From Oxytricha trifallax (Eukaryota; Ciliophora; Spirotrichea; Sporadotrichida; Oxytrichidae), in contig ARYC01001916.1 in the NCBI GenBank assembly GCA_000711775.1, positions 1 through 64,000 on the forward strand: DNA of 64,000 bases, written 5' to 3'. Below the pieces are notes generated by a model. It was not told where the DNA came from. It did not search any database and was given only the letters and a program-made list of their open reading frames with translations. The first letter of the stretch is position 1. Each line of letters starts with the position of its first letter. This document shows, piece by piece, positions 1-11,500 of the stretch. A program made the position numbers and the translations under genes.

Positions 1-2
1 TA

Positions 3-269
3 TATTTCAAGTAAGATTTTTAGTTTAACTCTTTAGAAAAATATAGTACTGGCATCTTCTTGATGAAGGAATAGAGCAAGCTTCATAGAGAGCGAAAGTC
101 GCAGACAAAGTATGAAGTGAGTAAGAGACTTTATTCAAATATTTAGCCTCCAGAGTCAATGAACATAGATGCAGGAGCTGGCAGCAAGAGAAGAAACTTA
201 GGAGGAGGGAAGCAAGAAGTAGAAGAAAAGAAAGAGAAGCCAGCTCCATCTAAAGAATTTTAAATGTGA
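3..269 (+). CDS. C-terminus of a TBE accessory ORF (partial)
   Basis: An open frame enters from the left edge and ends at TGA 267-269, using several TAA/TAG codons as glutamine. The tail is charged and Lys/Glu-rich. It converges on the transposase gene with about 40 bp between the two stops. TBE elements carry two non-transposase ORFs (about 22 and 57 kDa); this is probably one of them, but the visible 88 residues do not say which. The opposite strand (25-249) also has an open Leu-rich frame, which I regard as its shadow. Confidence 0.55.
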
Positions 270-310
270 CTTATATCATTAACTTAACTACAAAACTTAT
301 TTATATACAT

Positions 311-1334
311 TCACTCTCCCTTCTTTAGCACACTTTAAACCAATTAATTATCTACTCTCTTCGCTGAGCTTTTAATAAAGTCTACTGTATCGATAGGTAG
401 GTCATGCATTAGATGGTATAGCAGCAGTTTCTTATAATGACTTTTAGTATACCCCAGTAGAATTCAATTCCATTAAACTATGGGCTGTAAGGCACGTTAA
501 GCACTGGTGTTATTCTTAGTTGTTCATAACTTTTCCTTGTTTCTTTTGTCTTATGAACTGAAAGATTATCAACGAATAGTATAATCTCTTATTCAGGTAC
601 TTCTCTCTCAGCTGCTCTAAGAACTTAATATACTGCTCTGTCTTAATAGAGCGAGGATGAATAACATAGGTTTCTAAACCAGCATCCTCGCTAACCTCCA
701 AGAATTGCCATTGTTTATACCTTGACTTTCTAGTTATATACTTCTATATTACTATGCCTTTTATACCAAGACTTCTAGATGAAAGTGTTGAAGGTAAACA
801 CAGCCTCGTCAGCATGAATAAACTTAATATTATTTTATAAGGCTCTCTGCATTTAATTATAAATATAATTTAAGTTATTGTTGTAAGATGGCAGAGTGAA
901 ATCAATCACTCTCTTGATACGATTCACACCTTTGTAAGATATACCATTTCGTTTATAAATGTTTGCAACAGATTATGCAGAGATCTTCAACTAAGGGAAC
1001 TGGCGGTGAAACATATTAGCTCGTTAGTCGAGAGAGAAGTGAGCCCAATACTTCAAAGTTTTATCATTAAAAGATAGTCAATATGCTTTTATAGAAACTT
1101 TGACTTCCTCTTAGGCATAGAATTCAGCTATTATTGCTTTAGTTATACTGCTATAAGGCAGTGGGATTTAACAGTTGATGGACTTCGCTTTAAGAGCAGT
1201 GCAATAGACTTATAGTTCAGTACTGGCTTGACTTATTCACTGTATATATCATATCCATATCGCAGTTTAAACACTAAATCTATATACTCTTCATCATAAA
1301 TAGACCCCAAAAGCTTGCTATTTTTGTCTCGCAT
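311..1334 (-). pseudogene. TBE 42-kDa transposase (DDE, IS630/Tc1-like), frameshifted
   Basis: The minus strand opens with ATG at 1334 just inside the terminal repeat and can be followed to TGA 313-311, about 341 codons, close to the 42-kDa TBE transposase. Features typical of the family are visible in pieces: an N-terminal helix-turn-helix-like region and the block ending in PRSIKTEQYIKFLEQLREKY before the second catalytic aspartate region. Reading needs at least four single-base shifts (near 1070, 700, 565 and 450), all consistent with one-base deletions, so this copy cannot make a full protein. TBE transposases are thought to act in DNA elimination during macronuclear development; this copy is a relic. 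The truncated reading frame at 516-701 is one piece of it. Confidence 0.88.
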
Positions 1335-1337
1335 TTA

Positions 1338-1415
1338 ATTAATAACCCCAACCCCTAACAAATTCCCTACAAATCAAAGCACTTATAAACCTCATTAAGG
1401 GGTTTTGGGGTTTTG
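1338..1415. repeat. Terminal inverted repeat of TBE element
   Basis: The last ~78 bp of the element: the outer end is CAAAACCCCAAAACCCC on the minus strand, followed inward by TTAATGAGG. A second C4A-like stretch lies at 1345-1358. Length is taken from the known family size; the partner repeat is outside the window. Confidence 0.75.
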
Positions 1416-2205
1416 ATTGGCTTGATTCCCTCACCAAACTAAAGAAATCGAATTAAGTTAGTATGAAAAGGTAATGAGAGGGAGGTATTTTAGGGTTTTA
1501 TATCTTGATAAATTGGGGAATAAACTTACAAGATAGAGGGTGGTGCCGAAGGACATAAGTGAGGGTCTCTTGAAATGTGAATATACAGCCCAGAAATCTT
1601 CTACCTAAAATTCATATAGTATTATAGAATGATTTCTTCATATCAATATATGTTTAAAATATTATTTCATCAAATTATGTGTAGTAATTGATTTACTTAA
1701 TTCTATTAAAACGACTATTGAATGAAAATTTAATTCTTATTTTAAAATCATTAATTTCATAAATTATTATCATTCACTGAATATTAATAATTTGTAAGAC
1801 ACGCTAAATGTGTTATATCATTACTGTGCTGAATGAGGCTGCTGGCTTAAGAACTTAATCATAGGTATTTTGGATAAATTTAGGTTGCTTCATATGTGCC
1901 CAAATTGTATAAGCTCTGTGATTTAAACATTATAACATCAATTTGACAATTAATTGTATGCATCTTCTTTTTAATGAATTATCAATGAAATATAATTCAA
2001 TAGATAATATAAAAAACATCATTGAAAATTCACAAATGTAATTTTATTATTCAATCTTACTGTAGTAGTAATTATTAATTTTATTATTAATCCTTTTTAG
2101 CAAAAGCAATGCTTTATCTTACTAATCTTTGATACTTCTAATCAGCTGTTAAGTACACTCTACTCCTTGATTATTCTAAGGATTAAGCTGCTTCCTTGCT
2201 TAGTT
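1416..2205. other. AT-rich spacer, no gene seen
   Basis: No open frame with coding character on either strand. The first 170 bp beside the TBE end are slightly more GC-rich (for example 1535-1565) and could be a short MDS or older element remnant, but nothing recognisable. Confidence 0.4.
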
Positions 2206-4027
2206 TCATTTTCTTTCTACTCTAAAGCTATAATTTACAATATTCCAGATATTTATGTTTAATTTTATATTAATGCAAATAATAATTTAATGTTTTGCGT
2301 TGTATTAACCAAAATATTTATAAATTAAAATCAAGCTATGATTGGATACGAATAAACTTATTAGAAATGTCTCCTTATTGTTTTTATTTTAATATGCTTA
2401 CACCCTCTTTTTATTTTTTAGGGACAACAGAATTTGTAACACAAAGCCCGCCTGCTCTCTTGAAATAAACCAATTCTTAATGAATGGTCTCTGACCTCTA
2501 GAGTCTGTTATAAATAATTAGAATACTTATTTAAAATGAAAAGAAGTGTAAATATTAGTAATGAGATTTTAATGAGAAATTATAGATGAATCTTTGGGGT
2601 CAGGTTTTGATTAAGCCAATCTATCAATAAACCTAGATTTTTGAGTCTTTTCTGTTTTTAACTCTAAAGTGTGACTAGCTGTATCAACTCCTTCTATATT
2701 GGTATCATAAGTTCTAAGCTTCTGCTTCACTCTCAATTAATTGGTAGTCCCATACTGCATGGTTTAAGCATTTCTTGAATTAAAATTGGTTTTATTCGCA
2801 GTATTATTCACTTCTATATTTAATAGTTTCATGATTTTCTTTCTCTGCTTCAACCTTTTGTTTTGATCTTTAATCTAGAAATCAGATGGAGCTATTGTTT
2901 TCTTTAACATATCATCGGTATTGTCACTATGAAAACTTGAAGAAGAGAAATTTGAGGCTTGTTCCAAAATGAGATTTGTAGTATCATAAGGTTATTTTAC
3001 TGGAAATAAATTGGAGTCAGAACGTTTTAAATTCTAGGTTAGTTTTGTGAAAGATTTCAAGTTTTTCACACTTAAATCGCTCTGATTTTAATTATTTGAC
3101 ATTTAATTATTCAATAATGGAGAATCCTAAAAGTTAAACTTTACTCTTGACTTGCTCTATGGGGTAGGACTGGGAACTCTGTTAAATCTTGTTACAGGAA
3201 AGACTTCATCATTAAATTAGATCTTTTATGCGCTGCTCACTCTTTTGATAAAATGGTCTCTTGGAATAACCTTTTTACTCTCTTAACTTTCCTGACTTTT
3301 GTCATCGGAGTCTGACGGCAAATCTATAGTGCATGAAGTCATAATTCTTTTCATTTAGTACTTTTTATTTTCTGTTTATTTCATTTGAAAAGTAGACTTG
3401 CGTCTCTTCCCAATAGAGTTTCTCACGTTGCCAACCATTTCCTCATCATTTCGTGAAGATTTTTATAGTTTAATTTTCAGTTAATCACCTATTTATTTGT
3501 CTCTTCCTGGGGACATTGCTCCTTTGTTTTATTTATAGAGTGAAAAAGGTGAGTCGTATTTTGCAGAGAAGTCAAATTAAGTATTTTTGAGAAGATTATT
3601 ACCCAAGAATTTTCTAGCGTCTTGAATTATTGAATGCAAATCTTTTTCGTCCTCTTATAGCATCTGTAATCTGTTTGGTGTGCTGTTATATTCTGCTAGC
3701 TTAACAGTTGAAGGTCTTAACTTTAATGTCGACTGCTAAACTTGATAATTATTAATGTTTATATGGTTAATTTATAGAGTATTTAGATTACCTGAAATTT
3801 TTAAGTGACTTTGAACTTGACCTCTGAAGTCCAATACTTTAAGATGAATATTTCTAAATTTCGTTAATGCCACTTTTTCTTTCTCTAATCATTGGAGATA
3901 AAATACTGGAACTAGATATTGTATTTGGTGAGACAGTGTCTCTGCGCAATAGTGAAAGTTTCATTCTTTGTATTTGATCATCTTTCTTTCTGTTTTCAAT
4001 TAGATTTTAGACCACTTTTATCCTCAT
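2206..4027 (-). CDS. Unknown protein, Ser/Asn/Lys-rich, low complexity
   Basis: The minus strand carries a long frame rich in S, N, K, Q and D with TAA/TAG glutamines. The start is placed at ATG 4027 after an AT-rich leader. A first segment (4027 to about 3790) and a longer second segment (about 3735 to 2560) both have strong coding character; between them is a ~50-bp interruption starting GTAATC that looks like an intron but does not keep phase in my reading, so it may be an IES. The last part (2560-2206, TGA 2208-2206) is AT-rich and may hold another interruption. No domain recognised; basic, phospho-site-like SP motifs are frequent, as in cytoskeletal or regulatory ciliate proteins. Confidence 0.6.
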
Positions 4028-4179
4028 ATTATCTATATGAATAAAATAAAAAATTTAAATTTATAGAAAGATATTTATTTAAATTATTATTTTATTATGA
4101 AATGGTAGAATTTACACCAAAATAGTAGTAAATTCAATAAATTATTAAAACTTATAAATAAAATTTCCATATAATTTTC

Positions 4180-6179
4180 ATGGACGCTGTAAGAGACTAA
4201 AATGAAATTCATTACCTGAATGATTATAATATTTTATTATACAAAATCTAATTATTCTGTTAAAAATTATTTAAATGAAATGATTAATACAGAAAAGAAG
4301 AAATCCTGACAAAATTATCAATGCGTAAATCAAAGAAATGTTTAAGTAATTGGAAATCTCTGCAATATCGAGAGTTTTTGAAGATTAGAGACTCTAAATA
4401 AATGAAAAACTTTGAACCACCAATTACTTGGTCATCTGCCAAGCCATGTTATAATTTTTAGTATATTTTAATGTCAATTTTCCTACATTTTAATATTAAA
4501 TAGGTAAAGTTAATGACTTTATAAAGCCAATTACTATTGAAGATGCAACACTATAAGATTGATTATTACTGGATAGCAGGACTAAAGATTGCAAAAATAA
4601 AGTACTGATTGAGGCATTTGTATATATTACATCACTTTTTTAATTTTTATTAATTTGTTGTTAATGAACAAACTAGAAATGGATAGGAGGTAATTTACTC
4701 ATAGACTGTAGACTGTGATTATGTGGTGCAACCACGAGCTATGATTGGCAGAGGAAGTATGTGTGTCACTGAATTATATGGCAAAAATATGAGGATATAA
4801 ATAAATTTTATTATATCAAATTTGATTTATCATAAATTAATAATTGTTTATTATTTATGAATGAAAGAAGTAAGAGGCATCTATTAGAATATGAGAAATT
4901 TTTGAATTGATTCGATTAAGATGATTCCATAATAATTTAAAAAATAAATATATATAATCTACAATTAAACCATTATTTTAATTGATATTAAAATAAATTT
5001 AAAAAAATTTTAAAAGTCGTTAGTATAATAATTACTTGTAATTATATAATTTATGATGTATTTTTTATGAATATTTTGTAATTAGCATATTTTAGTTTAA
5101 CTTGTAAGCTCTGTGAAGATTAGTTTTCTCAGTGTCTTTAACCTCTTCGATATTTTCTACTTTTCTTCTCTGAGTAGGTTTAGGCCCCTGATTGGCCTAG
5201 GTTTCAGACTAATTAACCTGCTGTGTATTAGTAGTATTGTTGTTCATGATTTAAGACATTACTACTTTTATTATATAAACCTTATATACTTTAATAGAAA
5301 AATTCTTTAATTTATTGCAGTTTATTAATCAATACAAATTTATATAATATATAATTCATCCAATACTCATTTATTCTTATATTGCTTATCAAATGTATTT
5401 TGGTAAGTTAAAAATAAGTTATGTGCTAATGATTTACTTATTACTTCCAATTATAATATATTATTAATTTGATCAGAAAAATCTAATCTTCAGAATATCT
5501 TTTGTGCTAATCTCTTTACAAAAGAAATATGGCTTTGAATTTCACTCAGTAACAAACATCAATGAAGCAAAACCCTTACTAGTAATTGATGGAAAAAGCT
5601 ATTTATCAGATAAAACTAGATTAAGAATCGATTTATCTCAACAACTTTCAAACTCATAAATACAAATAAATATCATTATTTCAATGTTCTTTATAGTCGA
5701 TTGTATGCTATACAAAATACAAGAAAAATGAAGTGAAAATAATTTAACTCATCTGTTTTAGCTGCAATATCCTAAACCTATAAAAGTGATGTAAAGTATC
5801 TGCACTTAAATCTACCCTCAAGAAGAGTTTATTAACCCTACAAGTGAAGAAACAATTATGTATTCAGGGATGCGCAGCCACTGTTTCGTCAAACTCTAAT
5901 CCAATTACTACGATTCAAAATTTCAATCATTAGTGCTTAGATATTATTTGAGATTCGCTTTAGTGTGATAATTACAAAAAACATATAATTTAAAATAAAT
6001 TACTACCCTATTAAACAGTCTGCAGATGATCGCTAGTGCTACAGATCATTGATGTGCTTCAAGAACCTGGATGAAGTCAGAAGACTCTATAAGGATATTA
6101 GCTCAGGATCATATGAAAGCATGGATGAGAAAAATGTCCCAAAGGAAGAACATAAAACCTAAGTCATAAAATATTTATA
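4180..6179 (+). CDS. Unknown protein, interrupted gene
   Basis: A plus-strand gene divergent from its left neighbour (about 150 bp apart). ATG 4180 opens a frame beginning MDAVRDQNEIHYLNDYN. Further coding segments are seen at about 4280-4400, 4500-4640, 5515-5700, 5762-5962 and 6019-6179. The last two are joined by a clear 56-nt intron (5963-6018, GTGTGA..AACAG, phase 0). Several gaps between the earlier segments do not have consistent splice phases and are probably IESs. The conserved-looking C-terminal part contains Cys-rich and aromatic stretches (for example GMRSHCFVKL). No family recognised. Confidence 0.45.
5963..6018 (+). other. Spliceosomal intron (56 nt) in unknown gene
   Basis: GT..AG boundaries, phase 0; removal joins ..YYLRFAL to SADDRQCYRS.. 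in one open frame. Confidence 0.6.
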
Positions 6180-8588
6180 TAATAGTAAGAATAAATAAAT
6201 AAATGAGATATTTTATAATCAAAATATTTTAAGGAATACAATTTTCAAATTAAGAGATATTTACATTCAAAAATTTAAAATATAACAAATAATCCTTTAA
6301 GAAATGAAAAAATATGAGTAAATTAAAAATTATCATGTTAATATCAACTCTTACTTTTATTTTATATTATATCTTCAAATTTCTATATTTTATTTATTAG
6401 TTTATGAGTGAATTAAATGTGCAACTATGTCTTTAAACTCTAAGCATAATTAATAAATATTTAATAATGATTTCCTATTTTTTTAAAAAAATTAAAATTA
6501 AAAACTGTTAAGAAATGCCAACCAAAGAGTCTGAAGGATGCACTCAAAACCCCAAAACCCTTCAATAATTTAATTAAATTTTTAATTCTACATTTTTTAT
6601 ATGCAGAGTTATATGTACAATTATTTAGAAATAAATTAAGTGATTTAGTTAATAATTTGCAATATTCAAATGAATTCTTGAGACATTCTATTGTACTCCT
6701 AATGTTAACTTTTCCAATTTTTAAAGTTTAAAAATATTCAGGATTCTCAGTAGAGTTTATTGAATAGATATGGAACTTAAGCTTTTCTGCAAATTCTTTC
6801 TGTTTAATATTCAATTAATTTTTTTTATTGGAAAGTTAAATAAATTCATTAAAAGTGGCATCAACAATAATACGTAGTTAAAATATTAAGAAACGAAAAA
6901 AATTGTAATATTTTTAAATATATTTTAATAAATATAAATAATAAGGATAATAATAATTAACCTATCTAACTATTTCATATAAAATAACATGATTTATAAA
7001 AGTGAGAAAACATAAAATAAATTAACAAATTATATTGAGAGAAATAAACTTAATTGTAAAAAAAAACTGATCTTTTAATCTATTCGCTATAATATATAGG
7101 TGATTAGTAAAAACAAAAAATAGTAAGAAAAATTATCTACTAGAAAAACAAAACAATAATTTTACCGATAATTTTAATATGTTTAATTATTTTTTTACAT
7201 TAATTGATTATAAAAATATACAATATTATATTCTTTACTGTATTATCTATTAATTTTTGTTTCTTTGTATGAATTATTATAGTATTATTTGAAGCAAAGA
7301 GTTTTAATTTAAGATTATTTAATCAATAATAATATGGAACAAATACACTCTAAAATTTATTGATATCTTTATTTAATTTATTTGTTTGAATATTTTAATA
7401 GCAATTTAATTATTAATTTTACTAAAGTATATTTTTTTTTGTTATTAAAAGAATTAGTGTAGAAAATAAGGAAAATACACTGAATATACATAATGATCTT
7501 TTTCGTTATTAATAATAATTTGAAATTAATGCAATAATAAGTATTTTAGTACTAGTATTAGCTCATAAATATAATTCGTATATCAGTGTCAACCATTCTT
7601 TCTTTCTCAACAATTTATTTCCTTTAATTAATGATATTAATAATGAGAAAAATTTACTTACATAATAAATTTATATAGTAACTTTCTTGTGTGAGGGTGT
7701 TACTCTTAAAGAAATTTAAGAGTAGGGACGAACTATTTTTGGTACATCGAATAATATAATTTACTCCTTGTGTTTATAATCCTTAATACCTTATAAACCG
7801 TATGTAATTAATTAGCTTCAAAGGCAGGGTAGAACATTTTTGTTGCTCCAGAAATAACAATTGCAAAAGCTTATGTTAGAATTATTTATAATTCTTAGGG
7901 AATTTAGAATTAAGTCATTCAAAATTTAAAGTGCCTCAGTACCTTAATTCACTTATTTAAAAAAATAAATACAATTCATTTCTCAAGATAAATCAAAAAT
8001 TTATATTAATTATTATTTAAATAATCTAAAAGGATATTTTACTTTCTTATTTTGTTGTAATGATATGTGTTCTAACAAAAATACCCCTTTCCACTCCCCT
8101 CCCCAGCTCCAAAAAATACAATATTTTTAAAAAGTAAAATATTGATATTATTGGTATTTCGAATCATATCGAGATCAAAATTATTTGAGAGATTTAAATT
8201 TTTTAAATAATTTTTTTAAATAAATATTTCATAAAAAATCAAAAATAAAAATAGGTAGATGCTTGTGATAAAATTTTATTTATCAATAAATAATACTAAA
8301 AATAGTATAGTATAACAATAAATTTCAAAAAAATGATGTAGATTCAGACCACGAGGATTAAAAATAGGATATTTTAAAGGGAGGGGAGTAGTGTTTGGGA
8401 AGGTTGTGAGGAGGATGGGACTTTTGGGGAGGGGCATCTCTGCTCGAACAGATATGGGATATAGAATAAACTAAATTCTATTATAGTTGATTAAAAAATA
8501 CTTAATATGAAACTTGTATACAAAAACCTTAAACTACTTAATTAAATATAAAATTTGAGGAATATTACTAACTTATGTTGGTTGGTAC
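6180..8588. other. Gene-free AT-rich region
   Basis: No coding frame supported over 2.4 kb. It holds a C4A4-rich motif at 6545-6560 and facing C-rich (8084-8108) and G-rich (8376-8440) tracts; otherwise it is AT-rich homopolymer runs. Probably intergenic or eliminated germline-limited DNA. Confidence 0.5.
6545..6560 (+). repeat. Telomere-like C4A4 motif, possible relict TBE end
   Basis: Reads CAAAACCCCAAAACCC, the outer sequence of a TBE terminus, and is preceded by ACT, which fits the ANT target. The sequence inward does not match the TBE repeat at 1338-1415, so this is either a decayed end, a different telomere-bearing family or chance. Confidence 0.35.
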
Positions 8589-11500
8589 ATGAAAAAAATT
8601 AAAATTACAAAACAGGAGTTTAAGGATGTGATGTAAACTTTGCTCAGCACTAAAATGTACATCTACAGATAAACAGGTAAACTACAGTAGAAGAATATAT
8701 AAATATTATTTTTTTTAATTTCCAAACTTTCCAATTGATATAGAATTAAATTTACATAAATTTTTTCAAGTAGAGTTACACAAAAGATGAAGCTCCATTG
8801 GAGCAAATAAACGAGCACCTACCCCTAGCATTCTGTCCAATTTGCATGCTATTTTTGTGTACCAAACATCTTGATGCTAATTAAGAAACTAATACTTGGA
8901 TCTTTCAAAGAATAAATCAAACTCTCAAGCTAAACATAATTGCTTTTTATCTATATATTTCTATAAATTTTCAATATATATTGCACAAAAAACATATTCA
9001 ATACAATTTATCTTTAAGTTTAAACTTTGATCTGAATATGTTGAAGAGAGAAAAATCAGCAAAACACCTGAAAGAATGGATTTTTAACGTTGAAAATGTT
9101 TGTGATGCCAGAAAAAATGTCAAGAATTATCGATGTTAAAGTGAGCTCAATGATTGCATTTAAGCTATTTTAAATCCATAACAACTGAAATCCTTTCTTA
9201 AATTTTAGTAAGTTCCTAAGTAGAGTAACAAGAAATATATTTCATTAATACTTATTTAAGAATAAATAGGTTTAAAATTTTTTGATGCCGTATAGCTATT
9301 TAATTTAAATTACTTTAAAGATTTCAAATATTATAAGTTTTATAATTTAAGAAGCAAAATACACAAGCTAAACTCAATCAAGTAAATAACTAATTAGAAG
9401 CATTAAGTAATATTCCTTATCCTGAGAAATTAGTAAATAACTTTGACTTCATAATTAAAACTTTTTAAACTCTGAACCCCTGCTTCCTCAAATTGCTATA
9501 TAACAAGTTCAATAACAAGAAGTACAAGTGTAACTATTGCTAAATTTATATATTCCCATTATTTTTTTTTACAGATTGTAGATTTTTTTATGAGAGCAAT
9601 AGATTTCAGGGATTATAGAGCACATCAAAGGTACCTACCAAAACTGTGTGGATGCAGAGGACTTGCTTATTCAACCTAAAATAAAGATAACAATGCAAGA
9701 TATTAACAGAGTCTGCGACATGTATAAGAATTAATATTGCTGAAATACAAAAGAATAGGAAATTGAAAAATCAAAAATACAAAAAACTGCCGTATATTTG
9801 AAAGTTTTACTATATTTACAATTAATACCATAAAATGTCTATAAAACGAGAGAGTTCTTGCATTTATTTTTCAAAGTATACCAACTGTCCTATTTGTTAC
9901 TATGATAATATGATTATTTTATATAGTTTTTCTTAAATGATTATATTTGAGCGGAGCAATTATGTACTATTATTAATTACGTATAATTATTAAATTATAA
10001 TCGAAGTGAGTGGAACATAAGAGCGAAATGCCCAACTTCTCAACCTACACAAAGAACTTCATTTCAACCCTCATCAGAGGATCTAGACTCAAAGACATCA
10101 TAAACATCATCATCTCAGAGTCTATGAACAATGATTGGGGACACCTCACAATTCAAAAGGTTATCTACATTGCCATAAAAGTTGTCTAGATAAACCCAGC
10201 CCTAATCTTCAAACTCAGAAATGAAGTCAAAATCAGAGCCCATAACCAAAACAACCACTATGTTGCAAACTGGCTAGAACTCCTCGCCCAGTCACTTTAC
10301 CTAGTCTAAGTCAACAACAAATGGATCCCTAGAGCTTAACAGCCATCCACTGATTTTGGAAACCTGGACGCCCAATCCCCAGAGTTCATTCCTAAACCTT
10401 CCTCCCCCATTAACACAAAAATTGATTTTCAACCAATCACCAGCGCCCTTTCACAATTCCACAACAGGTTCTCTCAAGAAGAGATCTTGAACCTCAACTA
10501 ACAATTTATACAGGAAGAGTAGGAATACTTAGCATCTCAATGCGCCATTCTTTAAGCGCCATTAGACAAGTCTAGCTCACTAGACTATGACTCAGAAGCT
10601 GATCTCTCCTTCTATGAAGGAGGTGAAAAATCCTTGACGTCCTCCAATACGTCACTAACTAAAATTCCTATTCAATAGGAACCCTTTGCCCTTATTGAGG
10701 AATCACCCTTTAATAAGAATTCCTACTAGGAAAATTTAAAATTAGATTCATAATTAATAATAAAAATTTAATCACTATTAAATATGAGCAACCCCAGAGA
10801 TGTCCAAATGAACGACAAAGCCTCCATAAAATTCAAAGCCCTACCAGACTACTACACAACCAAAACACACTAAGCATACAAAGCCCTCATCGAGAAGCTC
10901 ACAATGGCACCAAGGTTTCAGCCAGAACTCTGTTTTAAGCACTTGAACTTAAAGAACAAATTGTCTCCCTGAGAATTCAAACAGCAACACAAGGACTCTC
11001 TAACACAATTGCTCACTACTTTGAACAAGTCGAAGACATTCTTGAGAGAGATACCAAAGCCTAACACACCATATCCAATGACCCTGACACACCTAAATAA
11101 ATCAGAACATTCCTCAAGACCATTGACAAACTCAGATCTTACGACTAAGACGTCATAATGTACTGCGACACAAATCAAGACCACATGCTAAACACAAACA
11201 CCATTAGATTTAAAACACCTTGGAACTTTTCCAAAAATCTTTCAAACGATCTCATTTTCTTCATGAAAGAAAATTTTAAATCTATTATGTCACTTGGTCT
11301 TATTAAATTCTCGGTTAAAATCTTATAAGTTTAATCATCAATTAAATATAAACACATCGGTGACGACTCCGTCACCATCCTAAGACAAGACCGCAGAAGA
11401 CAGAATCAAAACATGGGTAGAAAAACAAACAATAGACAAAGACAACCAAAAAGACCCAGAAGAAACAACAAAAAGAGAAGAAACAACCAAAGGAACTGAG

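Larger units (their letters stand above)
1..1415 (-). mobile_element. TBE-type transposon, right end, window-truncated
   Basis: The element enters from the left edge and ends at 1415 in two telomere-like G4T4 units read on the plus strand (1398-1415). It carries a Tc1/mariner-like transposase on the minus strand and the tail of a convergent ORF. Telomere-bearing elements (TBE) with C4A4 termini, about 78-bp inverted ends and a 3-bp ANT target are known from Oxytricha germline DNA; ATT follows directly at 1416-1418. Only one end is inside the window, so the target duplication cannot be confirmed. Confidence 0.9.
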
